49,376 nucleotides of DNA from an uncultured Eubacteriales bacterium (GTDB taxonomy: Bacteria; Bacillota; Clostridia; Lachnospirales; Lachnospiraceae): positions 1 through 49,376 of the forward strand of contig UQYF01000020.1 in assembly GCA_900545175.1 (NCBI GenBank), read 5' to 3'. How positions within the stretch are numbered: position 1 is the stretch's first letter; each line of letters opens with the position of its first letter. Below the pieces are notes generated by a model. It was not told the origin of the DNA. It saw nothing but the letters and a program-made list of their open reading frames with translations, and ran no database searches. The position numbers and the translations under genes were made by a program. This document shows positions 34,564 through 43,303 of this stretch, one piece after another.

Positions 34564-35913
34564 TTACATATTCTTTTTTCTCCCATCTTTCTTAAATTGC
34601 TTCTTAAGTTTTTCAAAACTCTTCTTAACCGTCTTAATATCCTTACCCTTTATATAATATTCTATTACCATATGTCCCATTGCCATTGTACCAGTTGAAG
34701 CTATCGCTGCGCTCACAGCCGAACCTGTAAATGGCACAAGGAAATTGAGAAGTTTTGATGACTGCTGTGCAATAGTTCTAAGACCTATTCCCCCGGCTCC
34801 GACTCCTCCAAGGCTTAAAAGAAATTCCTTCGCTGTATCAAAAGTTATTTCTCTTCCGCTTAAAGATGCAATGAGCAAGACCATAAAAGTCTGCAAAGCT
34901 AGAAGAATATATATATCTGATGTAGGTATCGGGGTGAATGCAATCGTTCCGGCTATACCCGAAAACACTACAATAAGTTCTTTTGATATTCTCTCAACAA
35001 CATCATTCAACTCAAATGACATTCTAAATCCCCGCTTAGCACCTATATCAGATATTCCATCCTCAATGGCATCTCTTAATACATCTATATTATATCTGCC
35101 ATCAAATCCAATTTGTAATGACTTTCTCTCCCTGTCGCTTGCACTGTTTATCACATCATTGCTCACTTTTGTATCACCATTTGCCCATTCAATATTGGAT
35201 GATACACCTATTACTTTTTCGACAATAAGCCCTTTTTGAGTGAAGTTGGATTGGTACTCTTTCACAATTTTCTCAATCGCTTCCCTCTTCATAGGACTAT
35301 AATTTTCTGCTCCCTGTTCACTTGTAGGTGGCACGCTGTCGCACTTATTTATTACCATAACAAGAGGAAGGTCTTGGTTATATCTTCTATTGTAATCATG
35401 CCTTACATCTTTAACAAATCTTATGTCCCCATCAATAGCAGCATCACGCACTGTCGCATCCTCAACAAGCAGCATAATATCCGGATGAAATCTCTCTATG
35501 TCATTTTTAAGCTGCTTTTCCGAATTTTCATTATTTATGGCTATGGATTCTGCAATACCTCTGGTGTCATATATATCCATAAGCGGATTTCCATTAGAAT
35601 CCGTGATTGTATATCTGCTTGAACCCTCAGTACAGCTCTTGGCATTGCTGACACATGCCAAATAAGCTCCACATATTGCATTTATAAGTGTACTCTTTCC
35701 CACACCTGTCCTTCCCATAAAAAGCACTCTTGGAATTCTTGCTCCATCTGCCGTACTCAAAAGCTCATTAAGTTTTTCATCACCAAAAACAAGTGTTTTT
35801 ATTTTATTTTTAACATTGTCCGGAACCGGAAGCTTATCAAATGCCGCTGAAGCTTTGTTAATGGTTCTTCTCATATTATTAATTCTATTTTTTATCATTT
35901 CTGAATTTTCCAT
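34564..35913 (-). CDS. GTPase with DUF697-like membrane region
   Basis: This 449-residue protein has a G domain at about 60-300 with GRTGVGKST (67-75), DTRG (116-119) and NKCD (189-192). Residues about 310-425 are hydrophobic and Gly/Ala-rich (FTPIPTSDIYILLALQTFMV), as in the DUF697 region of YcjF-like GTPases, and probably insert in or bind the membrane. The C-terminus is strongly basic. It follows two dynamin-like genes by about 330 bases and appears to have its own promoter. The start has AGGAGA upstream. The exact role is unknown; membrane stress or defence is inferred from the neighbours. Confidence 0.85.
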   Translation of the reverse strand: MENSEMIKNRINNMRRTINKASAAFDKLPVPDNVKNKIKTLVFGDEKLNELLSTADGARIPRVLFMGRTGVGKSTLINAICGAYLACVSNAKSCTEGSSRYTITDSNGNPLMDIYDTRGIAESIAINNENSEKQLKNDIERFHPDIMLLVEDATVRDAAIDGDIRFVKDVRHDYNRRYNQDLPLVMVINKCDSVPPTSEQGAENYSPMKREAIEKIVKEYQSNFTQKGLIVEKVIGVSSNIEWANGDTKVSNDVINSASDRERKSLQIGFDGRYNIDVLRDAIEDGISDIGAKRGFRMSFELNDVVERISKELIVVFSGIAGTIAFTPIPTSDIYILLALQTFMVLLIASLSGREITFDTAKEFLLSLGGVGAGGIGLRTIAQQSSKLLNFLVPFTGSAVSAAIASTGTMAMGHMVIEYYIKGKDIKTVKKSFEKLKKQFKKDGRKKNM

Positions 35914-35949
35914 GGTAATTTCTCCTATAGTCAGTTACAATTCATTTGC

Positions 35950-35977
35950 ATTTTAATAATTTAACACCGCTTTACAA
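35950..35977 (-). promoter_or_regulatory. Possible promoter of the DUF697-type GTPase
   Basis: On the minus strand, -35 TTGTAA (35972-35977), a 16-base spacer and -10 TAAAAT (35950-35955) lie about 37 bases before the start. The rest of the 327-base gap (35914-36240) is AT-rich and holds the hairpin at 36180-36215 and nothing else recognised. Confidence 0.4.
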
Positions 35978-36179
35978 CTTTATCCATGACACCTAACCAA
36001 CGAAAGCACTATTTTTAAAGCCTTTATAAGAGCACTCGATTTTATTTTTGTTTCGGCATTTTTTACGAAAACGCAAAAATTACCTGCTCATTTATCCCCC
36101 GGCTTAGCTCAAGACGCACTTCCTGTGTGCTGACATTTTTATTCAAAAAATTGCAAAGTGGTGTTATATCATGTCAAAC

Positions 36180-36215
36180 ACTGAAAAATATACCTTTTTA
36201 TAACATTTTTTCAGT
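36180..36215 (-). terminator. Possible terminator after the LeoA-like gene
   Basis: On the minus strand an AT-rich 10-11 bp stem (ACTGAAAAAAT / ATTTTTCAGT) lies about 25 bases after the stop, but only GTTT follows it. The stability is modest. Confidence 0.4.
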
Positions 36216-36240
36216 TTCCACAGCCATACAAAACATTTCC

Positions 36241-37959
36241 TTAATTTTCAATACTGCCATATTCTATATTATGTCTTAAAGAGTTGAGTTCGCTTTTTAT
36301 CTCTGTGAGTTTATTATAGATTTCATTATTATTCTGTGCCCTGCTATCTATATTTTTGATTTCTTTATCCAATTCATTTCTTATAAAATCAAATTCTTTG
36401 GCAGCACTATCAATCTGTTCTCCATAATAATCCTCCAACTCTTCTGCCAGTGCTTTGAATACTTCCTTTGTATCAGCCTTTGCTCTGTCCATCATTTTCT
36501 CAGAATGTTTTTCTGCTAATACCCCAAATAATTCTACTAAAGTACCAACTCCTGTAAGAACCGGTCCAAGCCATACACTTAATGTTGCGATTTTTTTACT
36601 TATTTTCAAGGCTTCAAAAGGCTTAAACTTATAGCCCAGCTTATTTCCTATGCTCTTTACCGTATTATGCAAATCACTTCCTCTTATTGACCATATTGAA
36701 ACTTTCTCTCCGGCAGCTACATTTACCCCTGAAAACTTTGTCATTAGACTGGTAAATTTAGGAACCATTCCGTCAACAGCTTTTCCTAATCCTTGCTGAA
36801 TTGTACCAAATATTTCTGTACCTTTTCCACTTCCGGAAATTGCTGTATCAAGCTTTCTCTTATCTTCCTCAAAAAAATGTGTAGCCAGCTCGGATGATAA
36901 TACCTTTTTTACCTCTTCGTCTGTTTCCTCAGCATACTTTTCAAAATAATCCGTTATATTTTTGCACAATTTTTCCGTCAGAGGTTCTGAAAACTCCTGC
37001 AAATCTTCATCTGTAAACTTGTACTTCCTTTCATCCAACTGTGATGCAACTTCATCCCCTTTTTGAATAAATGCACGAGCTGTTTTTTGAACTTCATCAC
37101 GCGAAGCTTTGACAAACTGACTCTTCTTTTCTTCCACTGTTTTACAAATCCTCTTCACGATTTTCTTTAATTCTTTGACATGCTCATCATCCTCTATCCG
37201 AATCAATGCATCATCAATGGACTCACTCAAAATTGATACAGGAGTAAGCATTTTTCCATTCAGACCTTTAAGCTTTATAAAATTATTAAGTTTAACAATA
37301 AACTCCTCAAAATGACTATCATCAATCAAATCATCATCTTGACATTCTACTCCCTCTACATAATCAGCCGCATCAAAAAAGCAATGATGAAAATCAGAGA
37401 TTGAATATTCCGGTGCCAGAGTCCTGTTTATTGTATCGGAATAATTTTTCACCAAGGTATCATAATCCCCTGTCTCCTTGTTCATCTTATTCACAACAAG
37501 AAAAATCTTCACTTTATACTTTTCAGCAAATTTTTTAAAATCATCTCTTGTCACATCTCTAAATAAATCACTTGTAATACAATATACGAGCAAATCAGAT
37601 TTACTTATTGCCTCCAAAGTCATGCTGTCATGCTGTAAGTTCTCATTAGTATTTAAACCCGGCGTATCAGTAAGAACAACATTTTCCCAATCATAATTAT
37701 TGACTGAAGATGTCGCAATGTCTGAATCAATCACAATACTACTATCACTTGTGAGCGCCTTTATAATTGTAGATTTTCCCGCTGAATATTGTCCAATAAA
37801 TGCAATATTAATCTTATCTTCCGGCTTTACATTCTTATAATTACTAATAAGCTTCTCTAAAATATCCTCCTGTAAATATTGAGAATAAAGGTCACACAAC
37901 TTTTTATATATCTTTTCCGTTCTCTCAGCATACTGCCCAACTTCAAATTTTACACTCAT
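36241..37959 (-). CDS. LeoA-like bacterial dynamin GTPase
   Basis: This 572-residue protein matches the LeoA/HP0731 dynamin group in length and layout. The G domain has IGQYSAGKST (G1, 55-64), DTPG (98-101) and NKMN (157-160), followed by long helices (about 230-400). A mostly hydrophobic stretch near residues 450-500 (TLSVWLGPVLTGVGTLVELFG) could touch membrane. A last coiled coil ends the protein. LeoA of enterotoxigenic E. coli works with LeoB and LeoC and has been linked to vesicle release; related bacterial dynamins protect against phage. It lies 15 bases after the 772-residue GTPase, so the two are very likely a functional pair. Confidence 0.85.
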   Translation of the reverse strand: MSVKFEVGQYAERTEKIYKKLCDLYSQYLQEDILEKLISNYKNVKPEDKINIAFIGQYSAGKSTIIKALTSDSSIVIDSDIATSSVNNYDWENVVLTDTPGLNTNENLQHDSMTLEAISKSDLLVYCITSDLFRDVTRDDFKKFAEKYKVKIFLVVNKMNKETGDYDTLVKNYSDTINRTLAPEYSISDFHHCFFDAADYVEGVECQDDDLIDDSHFEEFIVKLNNFIKLKGLNGKMLTPVSILSESIDDALIRIEDDEHVKELKKIVKRICKTVEEKKSQFVKASRDEVQKTARAFIQKGDEVASQLDERKYKFTDEDLQEFSEPLTEKLCKNITDYFEKYAEETDEEVKKVLSSELATHFFEEDKRKLDTAISGSGKGTEIFGTIQQGLGKAVDGMVPKFTSLMTKFSGVNVAAGEKVSIWSIRGSDLHNTVKSIGNKLGYKFKPFEALKISKKIATLSVWLGPVLTGVGTLVELFGVLAEKHSEKMMDRAKADTKEVFKALAEELEDYYGEQIDSAAKEFDFIRNELDKEIKNIDSRAQNNNEIYNKLTEIKSELNSLRHNIEYGSIEN

Positions 37960-37974
37960 TTGTCTTTATCTCCT

Positions 37975-40293
37975 TTATATATATCGTTTTACTATAACCT
38001 GTTCTCCGGTTATTTCCTTTATTTTGTATGTATTAAATACTTTTCCATACTTTGTCCTTATCTCAAATTCATTTCTCTCCAAATTCCTATACGAAATAAC
38101 ATTATCTTTTGAAAATAAATAACTTGCAGAATCCTCAGTAATAAATTCTAATATCCTTATAGCATAACATGTGTCAATCTGTCTTAATCCAATTTTATAC
38201 ACCTCCAGGCTGCTATTGATATAATTTAATATCTCTTTTATCTGACTTAATAAAATCTCAAAATTCTGTTCCAAATTATATTTATCTTTTACTAATACCT
38301 CATTAACTGCTTTTTCTACATCTTTTTTGACCTGTTTTTTATGTTCCTCAACCATTGCTTTAAAAGCATCTCTTGTCCTCCTCCAATTCTCACTCTCTTT
38401 CTGCTTCTTGGATTTAAAAAAACCTCCGACAACCGCCAATGGAATTGATACAAAACTCAATATAGGAAAAAAACATGCAGCTACATCCAACCCCATCGTC
38501 AATACCTTGATAATACCTTTTATTGGAAATGTACTTTTAATTTGCATATTGGTATTATATCCATTGATATTAAACACACCCGAAACATTAAGGCTTGCAT
38601 ACCTAATCTCTTCTTCAAGTTCCTTTAGGTTGTCATTAAGCTTATTATGATATTCATTGATGCATTTATCTATTGATGAAGTTATCTCTTTTTCTACGCC
38701 AGATTTTTTAAAGTGCTGTTCGTAACTTACCTTAACCAAATCTACAGCTTTTTTCTTGCTATTCTCGTCTACAAAGGCTGCTGTTTCCATTGTGTAAAAA
38801 TCATCAAACTTATTGTCTATATCCACAGATATATAATTTCGAATTTCTGTCTGTAAAGACACTAACCTCTTTATTGTCCTTTCCTTTATCTTATCAATTT
38901 TATCCTTTAATATATATAACTTATTTTCTTCCTGTATGAAACTTTCCATAGCTTTATGTAACTGAATAGATGGCTCATCCAACATTGTCTGTGACTTATA
39001 TATCAGACAATTTTTCTCAATACGATTTTTAATCTCGTTTATTAATTCCTGATAATTTGACCCTTCATAAACAACATTGTCATTTTCCATTATCCCTTTA
39101 TATGCCGCTAATAAAAATACCGGCACAACACTCAAAATATCCTGATACCCATTTTTCTTGGCATTTCTCCTTAAACGTTCTATCCATCCTCCCAAATTTT
39201 TTTCTTCTGTTGTACATCTCCAATCAGTAGGATTCTCCATAAATTTTTTTAAATGACTTTTTTTATTTATGTCGTCTTTATGATTTAAAATCACAATCAT
39301 AGGCTTATGATATTCTGCTATCATATCAAGCGTACTTAAAATATCATCCGAGATTGTATCATCAACAACCACAAAGCATATAATATCTGCCTGTCCAATC
39401 ACACTCCTTGCAATCTCTGTATCCTTATACCCATCCGCCTCACCTGCACCTATTCCGGGAGTATCAATAATTTTCAAGCCATTCCATGAAAATACCCTGT
39501 TAAATCTGGTAGTTCTCTGCCCTCCAGTGCCAATAAACTCATAACCTTCCCCGCACATTATTGCATGAAGCGTTGACTTTCCAGCCTTGGTTCTTCCCAT
39601 GAGAGCCAACGAAAAGTTCTTACTTGCAAGCTCCTTCTGAGGTATGCTATTCTTAATCTGTTTTACAGATTCAAACACCTTCTCACCAAATCCATTCTGA
39701 AACTCCAGCAAGGCATCCCTAAGTTTCTGATTGCTCACTTCATCTGCAACATTCCTTAATTTCTTTCTTAGCAGGTCACAATCACTTAAAATTCTCTTTG
39801 TAATATCATTTAAATTTTCAAAATCATCATGTGCTATTAAATTAACGCGGTTCAAATCCAGACTAAAATTATTACGCTGCCTGCTATCAAGTATTGTTTT
39901 TTTATTATAATTTATCACATTGCGAGCTTTTTTCCTGATATTTGATATCCCGACTCCCCTTATCACAGATGCCAATCTATCCAAAAAACTCTTTTCCTCG
40001 GAATTAATTTCTGAATCATCAAAATTATCATGACCTACAAGTATTAGTTGATAACACCAGGAATATATATCCACTTTATCATTATCGTACAACATTTCAT
40101 ATGAATACCAAGCATCGGAAACGCTTATTTTCTCATCCTTATCATTAAGAACATCATATATAATTTCGCGATAATTCTCTAAATTATTATCACTTATAAT
40201 TCTTTCAAGCCATTTTATCTGCCTTGAATGCATCTCATCGTTTAATACTATTGCATATCCTAATAATGATAATATCTTATAATCATTATACAT
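37975..40293 (-). CDS. LeoBC-like dynamin GTPase with TerB-like N-terminal domain
   Basis: This 772-residue protein begins with an acidic helical domain (about 1-125) whose LVGHDNFDDSEINSEEKSFL segment resembles a TerB repeat. Next comes a G domain with GRTKAGKST (233-241), DTPG (277-280) and NHKD (337-340), a long coiled-coil stalk (about 420-600), and a hydrophobic hairpin (about 605-645, DVAACFFPILSFVSIPLAVVGG) that could be a membrane paddle. A basic coiled coil and a beta-rich end complete it. The layout fits a dynamin-like membrane-remodelling protein, partner of the LeoA-like protein. The start is placed at 40293; the frame is open to 40335 but lacks a ribosome site. Confidence 0.82.
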   Translation of the reverse strand: MYNDYKILSLLGYAIVLNDEMHSRQIKWLERIISDNNLENYREIIYDVLNDKDEKISVSDAWYSYEMLYDNDKVDIYSWCYQLILVGHDNFDDSEINSEEKSFLDRLASVIRGVGISNIRKKARNVINYNKKTILDSRQRNNFSLDLNRVNLIAHDDFENLNDITKRILSDCDLLRKKLRNVADEVSNQKLRDALLEFQNGFGEKVFESVKQIKNSIPQKELASKNFSLALMGRTKAGKSTLHAIMCGEGYEFIGTGGQRTTRFNRVFSWNGLKIIDTPGIGAGEADGYKDTEIARSVIGQADIICFVVVDDTISDDILSTLDMIAEYHKPMIVILNHKDDINKKSHLKKFMENPTDWRCTTEEKNLGGWIERLRRNAKKNGYQDILSVVPVFLLAAYKGIMENDNVVYEGSNYQELINEIKNRIEKNCLIYKSQTMLDEPSIQLHKAMESFIQEENKLYILKDKIDKIKERTIKRLVSLQTEIRNYISVDIDNKFDDFYTMETAAFVDENSKKKAVDLVKVSYEQHFKKSGVEKEITSSIDKCINEYHNKLNDNLKELEEEIRYASLNVSGVFNINGYNTNMQIKSTFPIKGIIKVLTMGLDVAACFFPILSFVSIPLAVVGGFFKSKKQKESENWRRTRDAFKAMVEEHKKQVKKDVEKAVNEVLVKDKYNLEQNFEILLSQIKEILNYINSSLEVYKIGLRQIDTCYAIRILEFITEDSASYLFSKDNVISYRNLERNEFEIRTKYGKVFNTYKIKEITGEQVIVKRYI

Positions 40294-40363
40294 GTTAATT
40301 TTAACCTTTCTCTTATCCTGTGAATAATATAACACATATTTATCTAAAGCATTATGTAAATAT

Positions 40364-42031
40364 TTATGGATACATGTAAACTAAAAACACATCGCCCTCT
40401 GACAAGTATTCAAGAGATGATTTTTCTACATAAAAAATCATTTCACCATCCGTGATTGCCGGAAAATAGAGCGATATATAATCTCCTACGCTATCCGTGG
40501 CTTCCACCATAAGTTCAATGCCATCATTACTGTATCCCACCAAATCTTGAAGACTTGCCACCCCATAAATATCAATGTCCACTGAATATTGATTACCACC
40601 GATATATTCTATTGAAACTTTTGCCTGTGAATCCTCATTATTTCCAAATACCCCGCATGGAAATTTCCATATAGATTCATCTGAATTCTGCGGATCATAA
40701 TTTTCCTCGTCATCAACAGTATATTTTTCAGGAAACATTAACTCATCCATAACCTCATCCAGTATAGCTTTACTCTGCGCTACGCCATCTATTTCAAGGT
40801 ACACCGGAGAATATCTGTCCTGAGAAAACATTAGGAACTGAAACAACATTGTTACATCTTCATCTATGTAATTACATTCCCCACTGAACTCTACAATATC
40901 TCTATTCGACATTGAATAATCAGAAATACCATCACCATTTACATCAGGGCTATACGATATTCCGTCATATGCTCTCCACTCAGAATTATCGAATATACGG
41001 GCAAATGCGTCTTCATAGTTCAGGCTGCTAAACTCCTTACCGGATTTTTTTGCCAGATATATATCGTGCTCAAATCTATCTTTGTCCTCTTTATCGATCT
41101 TAGACGCATCTTTCCCATTATCACTATCGGTCTTTGAAGCATCTTTCTCATTCTTGCTATCGGTCTTTGAATAATCCTCACTATAATTATCAAGCCCAAA
41201 CAGCTCATACACTTCTTCATTGTCAAGCATCTTTCCATCCAGACTGACAACACCCCATGTAAGCTCGCTGTCCTCATCGACATCAGACATATTTACACCC
41301 AGATATGCAAACTTTATATCAACCGTATGCTTAAAATCACCCTTCCCACAAGTACCTTTAACCTGAACAAGCACTCCTCCATCGCTTAGTGCTTCTACAT
41401 TGTACCAGCGGACATCATCGAAAAAATCATCGAACTTTTCTCCGATAGTCTGGGTTCCATCTAAAAAGTCATTGTTCTGCACACAGTTAATAACATTATG
41501 CTGTGCTGAACAAACCCAGATAAACCCTAATGCACAGACGATAATTACCAGAATGTTTCCGGCAATATTTATATAGTGTCTTATTCTCCTTTCAAAACGC
41601 CAATCAAGATAATATTCTCCAAAGCATGCTATACTGACAATCGGAATCAGCCATATTGCCTTATATTTCAAACTTCCTACCGCATTAAACAGAAACAATA
41701 CAGTAATAAACACATGGACTAATGTCAGTACTATAAGCGGTGTGTATAAGCGTTTCCTGTCGTACCATCGTGTGCCTAATGCTGCACCTTCCATAACGTC
41801 ATCACTACTGTCGTCTCCGTTATAGCCTTCATAACTTCCTTCACTATAATCGTAATCCTGCCGCATATACACCTCCCTCATATTCTCATGGGATGTGTCA
41901 TTCTCCTGTGTAAACTCATGCTGTGTATTCTCCTTATTCAGATTAATGTCGATTTTCTGGACAGGTTTTCCACATACAGGACAAAAATTTGAAGCATTAC
42001 CCACATTATATCCACAATTTGAACAATACAT
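40364..42031 (-). CDS. Zinc-ribbon membrane protein of the GTPase cluster
   Basis: This 555-residue protein begins with a zinc ribbon (CSNCG...CPVCG, residues 3-20), then an acidic linker, three transmembrane helices (about 100-190) and a large outer domain (about 200-555) rich in Asp, Glu and Ser. The outer part includes an ELTWGVVSLDGKML segment and a repeat-like DSxKxDxS stretch near residue 300. The ribbon is cytosolic and could sense or bind a partner. The start at 42031 has GGAGG eight bases upstream; the upstream extension of the frame is not supported. It lies 70 bases before the LeoBC-like gene. The function is unknown; a sensor or anchor is inferred. Confidence 0.75.
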   Translation of the reverse strand: MYCSNCGYNVGNASNFCPVCGKPVQKIDINLNKENTQHEFTQENDTSHENMREVYMRQDYDYSEGSYEGYNGDDSSDDVMEGAALGTRWYDRKRLYTPLIVLTLVHVFITVLFLFNAVGSLKYKAIWLIPIVSIACFGEYYLDWRFERRIRHYINIAGNILVIIVCALGFIWVCSAQHNVINCVQNNDFLDGTQTIGEKFDDFFDDVRWYNVEALSDGGVLVQVKGTCGKGDFKHTVDIKFAYLGVNMSDVDEDSELTWGVVSLDGKMLDNEEVYELFGLDNYSEDYSKTDSKNEKDASKTDSDNGKDASKIDKEDKDRFEHDIYLAKKSGKEFSSLNYEDAFARIFDNSEWRAYDGISYSPDVNGDGISDYSMSNRDIVEFSGECNYIDEDVTMLFQFLMFSQDRYSPVYLEIDGVAQSKAILDEVMDELMFPEKYTVDDEENYDPQNSDESIWKFPCGVFGNNEDSQAKVSIEYIGGNQYSVDIDIYGVASLQDLVGYSNDGIELMVEATDSVGDYISLYFPAITDGEMIFYVEKSSLEYLSEGDVFLVYMYP

Positions 42032-42127
42032 AGGCGTTTCCTCCGGATGTATATTTGTATGTTTTCTGTTTTTAATTATAGTCCTAAAAGCCTTGTATGT
42101 GGTCGCCTTGCAGGCGACATTTCCGTA

Positions 42128-42161
42128 TAAAAAAAAATCACACATAGCTTACGCTACATGC
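42128..42161 (-). terminator. Attenuator-like hairpin over the stop of the second HTH gene
   Basis: On the minus strand a 7-8 bp stem with G-U pairs spans the stop codon (ATGTAGC / GCTATGT) and is followed by GA and nine T. It could reduce read-through from the HTH gene into the GTPase operon. The downstream 42101-42120 segment also forms a short GTCGCC/GGCGAC hairpin. Confidence 0.55.
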
Positions 42162-42603
42162 TGCTCAAGGTCTCACCTGTATATTTTTCCAAAATATCAT
42201 TTACCTGATATATGTCATACTCCTTATTTTCGATAGCCCACTCTACTATCCTGTCAAATTTGCTTCCAGGATTGAATGCAAGTCCGGCTCTGGACATCAA
42301 ATCCTCTGCCTGCTCTTTATCAAGCTCAAGTGCAATACACAACGACATCACTGTATTTCTCTTAGGCTTGCAATTCGCATCACATTTGATTTTTGAAAAA
42401 AGCCTCCTGTCTATGCGGGCGCGCTTCCATATATCACTTCCGTCCATTCCTGATTTATCGATAAGCTCGAACAGCTTATCATGAAAGGACGCTCCGTTAC
42501 TTAGTATCGATTCCTCAATCTGTACTATAGGTATCTTCATCTGCGCCGCTTTGGCTGCGGCACCCTCATTCATCTTGCTATGCTTCACAATATATGTATC
42601 CAC
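42154..42603 (-). CDS. HTH-like regulator, duplicate 2
   Basis: This 149-residue protein has a helical core with FHDKLFELIDKSGMDGSDIWKRARIDRRLFSKI, then KPKRNTVMSLCIALELD and a C-terminal KFDRIVEWAIENKEYD segment. From memory this is a widespread small domain, often fused to macrodomains or found near Ter-type stress genes, and its core resembles an XRE helix-turn-helix. The first 30 residues differ from duplicate 1. The start is GTG with only a weak ribosome site; an ATG at 42573 is an alternative. It is closely related to the gene at 42714-43244, and the copies repeat with an exact 560-base offset. Confidence 0.75.
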   Translation of the reverse strand: MDTYIVKHSKMNEGAAAKAAQMKIPIVQIEESILSNGASFHDKLFELIDKSGMDGSDIWKRARIDRRLFSKIKCDANCKPKRNTVMSLCIALELDKEQAEDLMSRAGLAFNPGSKFDRIVEWAIENKEYDIYQVNDILEKYTGETLSSM

Positions 42604-42713
42604 CGACTTCTATTTTAGTATAATTTCTTTTCAGATTATAACCTTTTTCACCACATCTTTGGTCGTATGGCAGGCGACATTTACCATATATTGTAAAAAA
42701 CATATAACAGGTG

Positions 42714-43244
42714 CTACCTGCTCAGCGTCTCACCTGTAAATTTATAGAGAATATCATTCAGCTCAGCTATATCGTATTTTTTATTTTCTATAGCCCATCC
42801 GACAATCAAATCGAACCTGCTTGACGGATTGAACGCCAGACCGGCACGCGCCATCAAATCCTTAGACTGCCCTGCATCCAGCTTAAGCGCTATGCACAAC
42901 GACATGACAGTGTTCTTCTTAGGCTTACAATTTTCATTGCACTTTATCTTGGAAAAATGCTTTCTGTCCATGCCTGCCCGCTTCCAGACTTCATCATCGC
43001 TAAGACCCGACTTATCGATAAGCCCGAACAGCTTTGCATGAAAGGATGCTCCATTTTTGCTTATCGCTTCTTCTATCTTTCCTATAGGAACACGTTCTAT
43101 TGCTTTGTACTGTACATGCTTGTCCAATTGTGCAAATAAACCTTCATATACGCCACAATGTCCGGCAATGTATTTCTCGATTGACTTTAAAATGTTGTCC
43201 GGTACAGTCTTATCCTGCACGGAAGTCTTTTTCTTAAATAACAT
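42714..43244 (-). CDS. HTH-like regulator, duplicate 1
   Basis: This 176-residue protein shares the core FHAKLFGLIDKSGLSDDEVWKRAGMDRKHFSKI and the C-terminal FDLIVGWAIENKKYD with its neighbour, but has its own basic 50-residue N-terminus (MLFKKKTSVQDK). It is the first gene of the group and probably controls it. The start has GGGAG four bases upstream. The stop codon lies in a short hairpin (CAGGT-AGC-ACCTG) followed by a T-rich stretch, as in duplicate 2. No clear promoter was found in the 59 bases up to the histidine kinase stop. Confidence 0.75.
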   Translation of the reverse strand: MLFKKKTSVQDKTVPDNILKSIEKYIAGHCGVYEGLFAQLDKHVQYKAIERVPIGKIEEAISKNGASFHAKLFGLIDKSGLSDDEVWKRAGMDRKHFSKIKCNENCKPKKNTVMSLCIALKLDAGQSKDLMARAGLAFNPSSRFDLIVGWAIENKKYDIAELNDILYKFTGETLSR

Positions 43245-43303
43245 ATTACTCCCTACCTACTTCTCAAAGTTCAATATATATATATGTAAAAGTTAATCCC
43301 CAT

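Larger units (their letters stand above)
42101..43244 (-). repeat. 560-base tandem duplication with the HTH genes
   Basis: The two gene stops (42714 and 42154) and the downstream motif GGTCG...CAGGCGACATTT (42661 and 42101) are both offset by exactly 560 bases. The duplicated unit thus includes the HTH gene core plus its 3' hairpin region. The 5' ends of the two genes do not match. Confidence 0.7.

Noticed and set aside
42101..43244. CRISPR array or tandem short repeats
   Set aside because: There are only two copies of a 560-base unit that carry genes; no regular short repeats with spacers were seen anywhere in the window.
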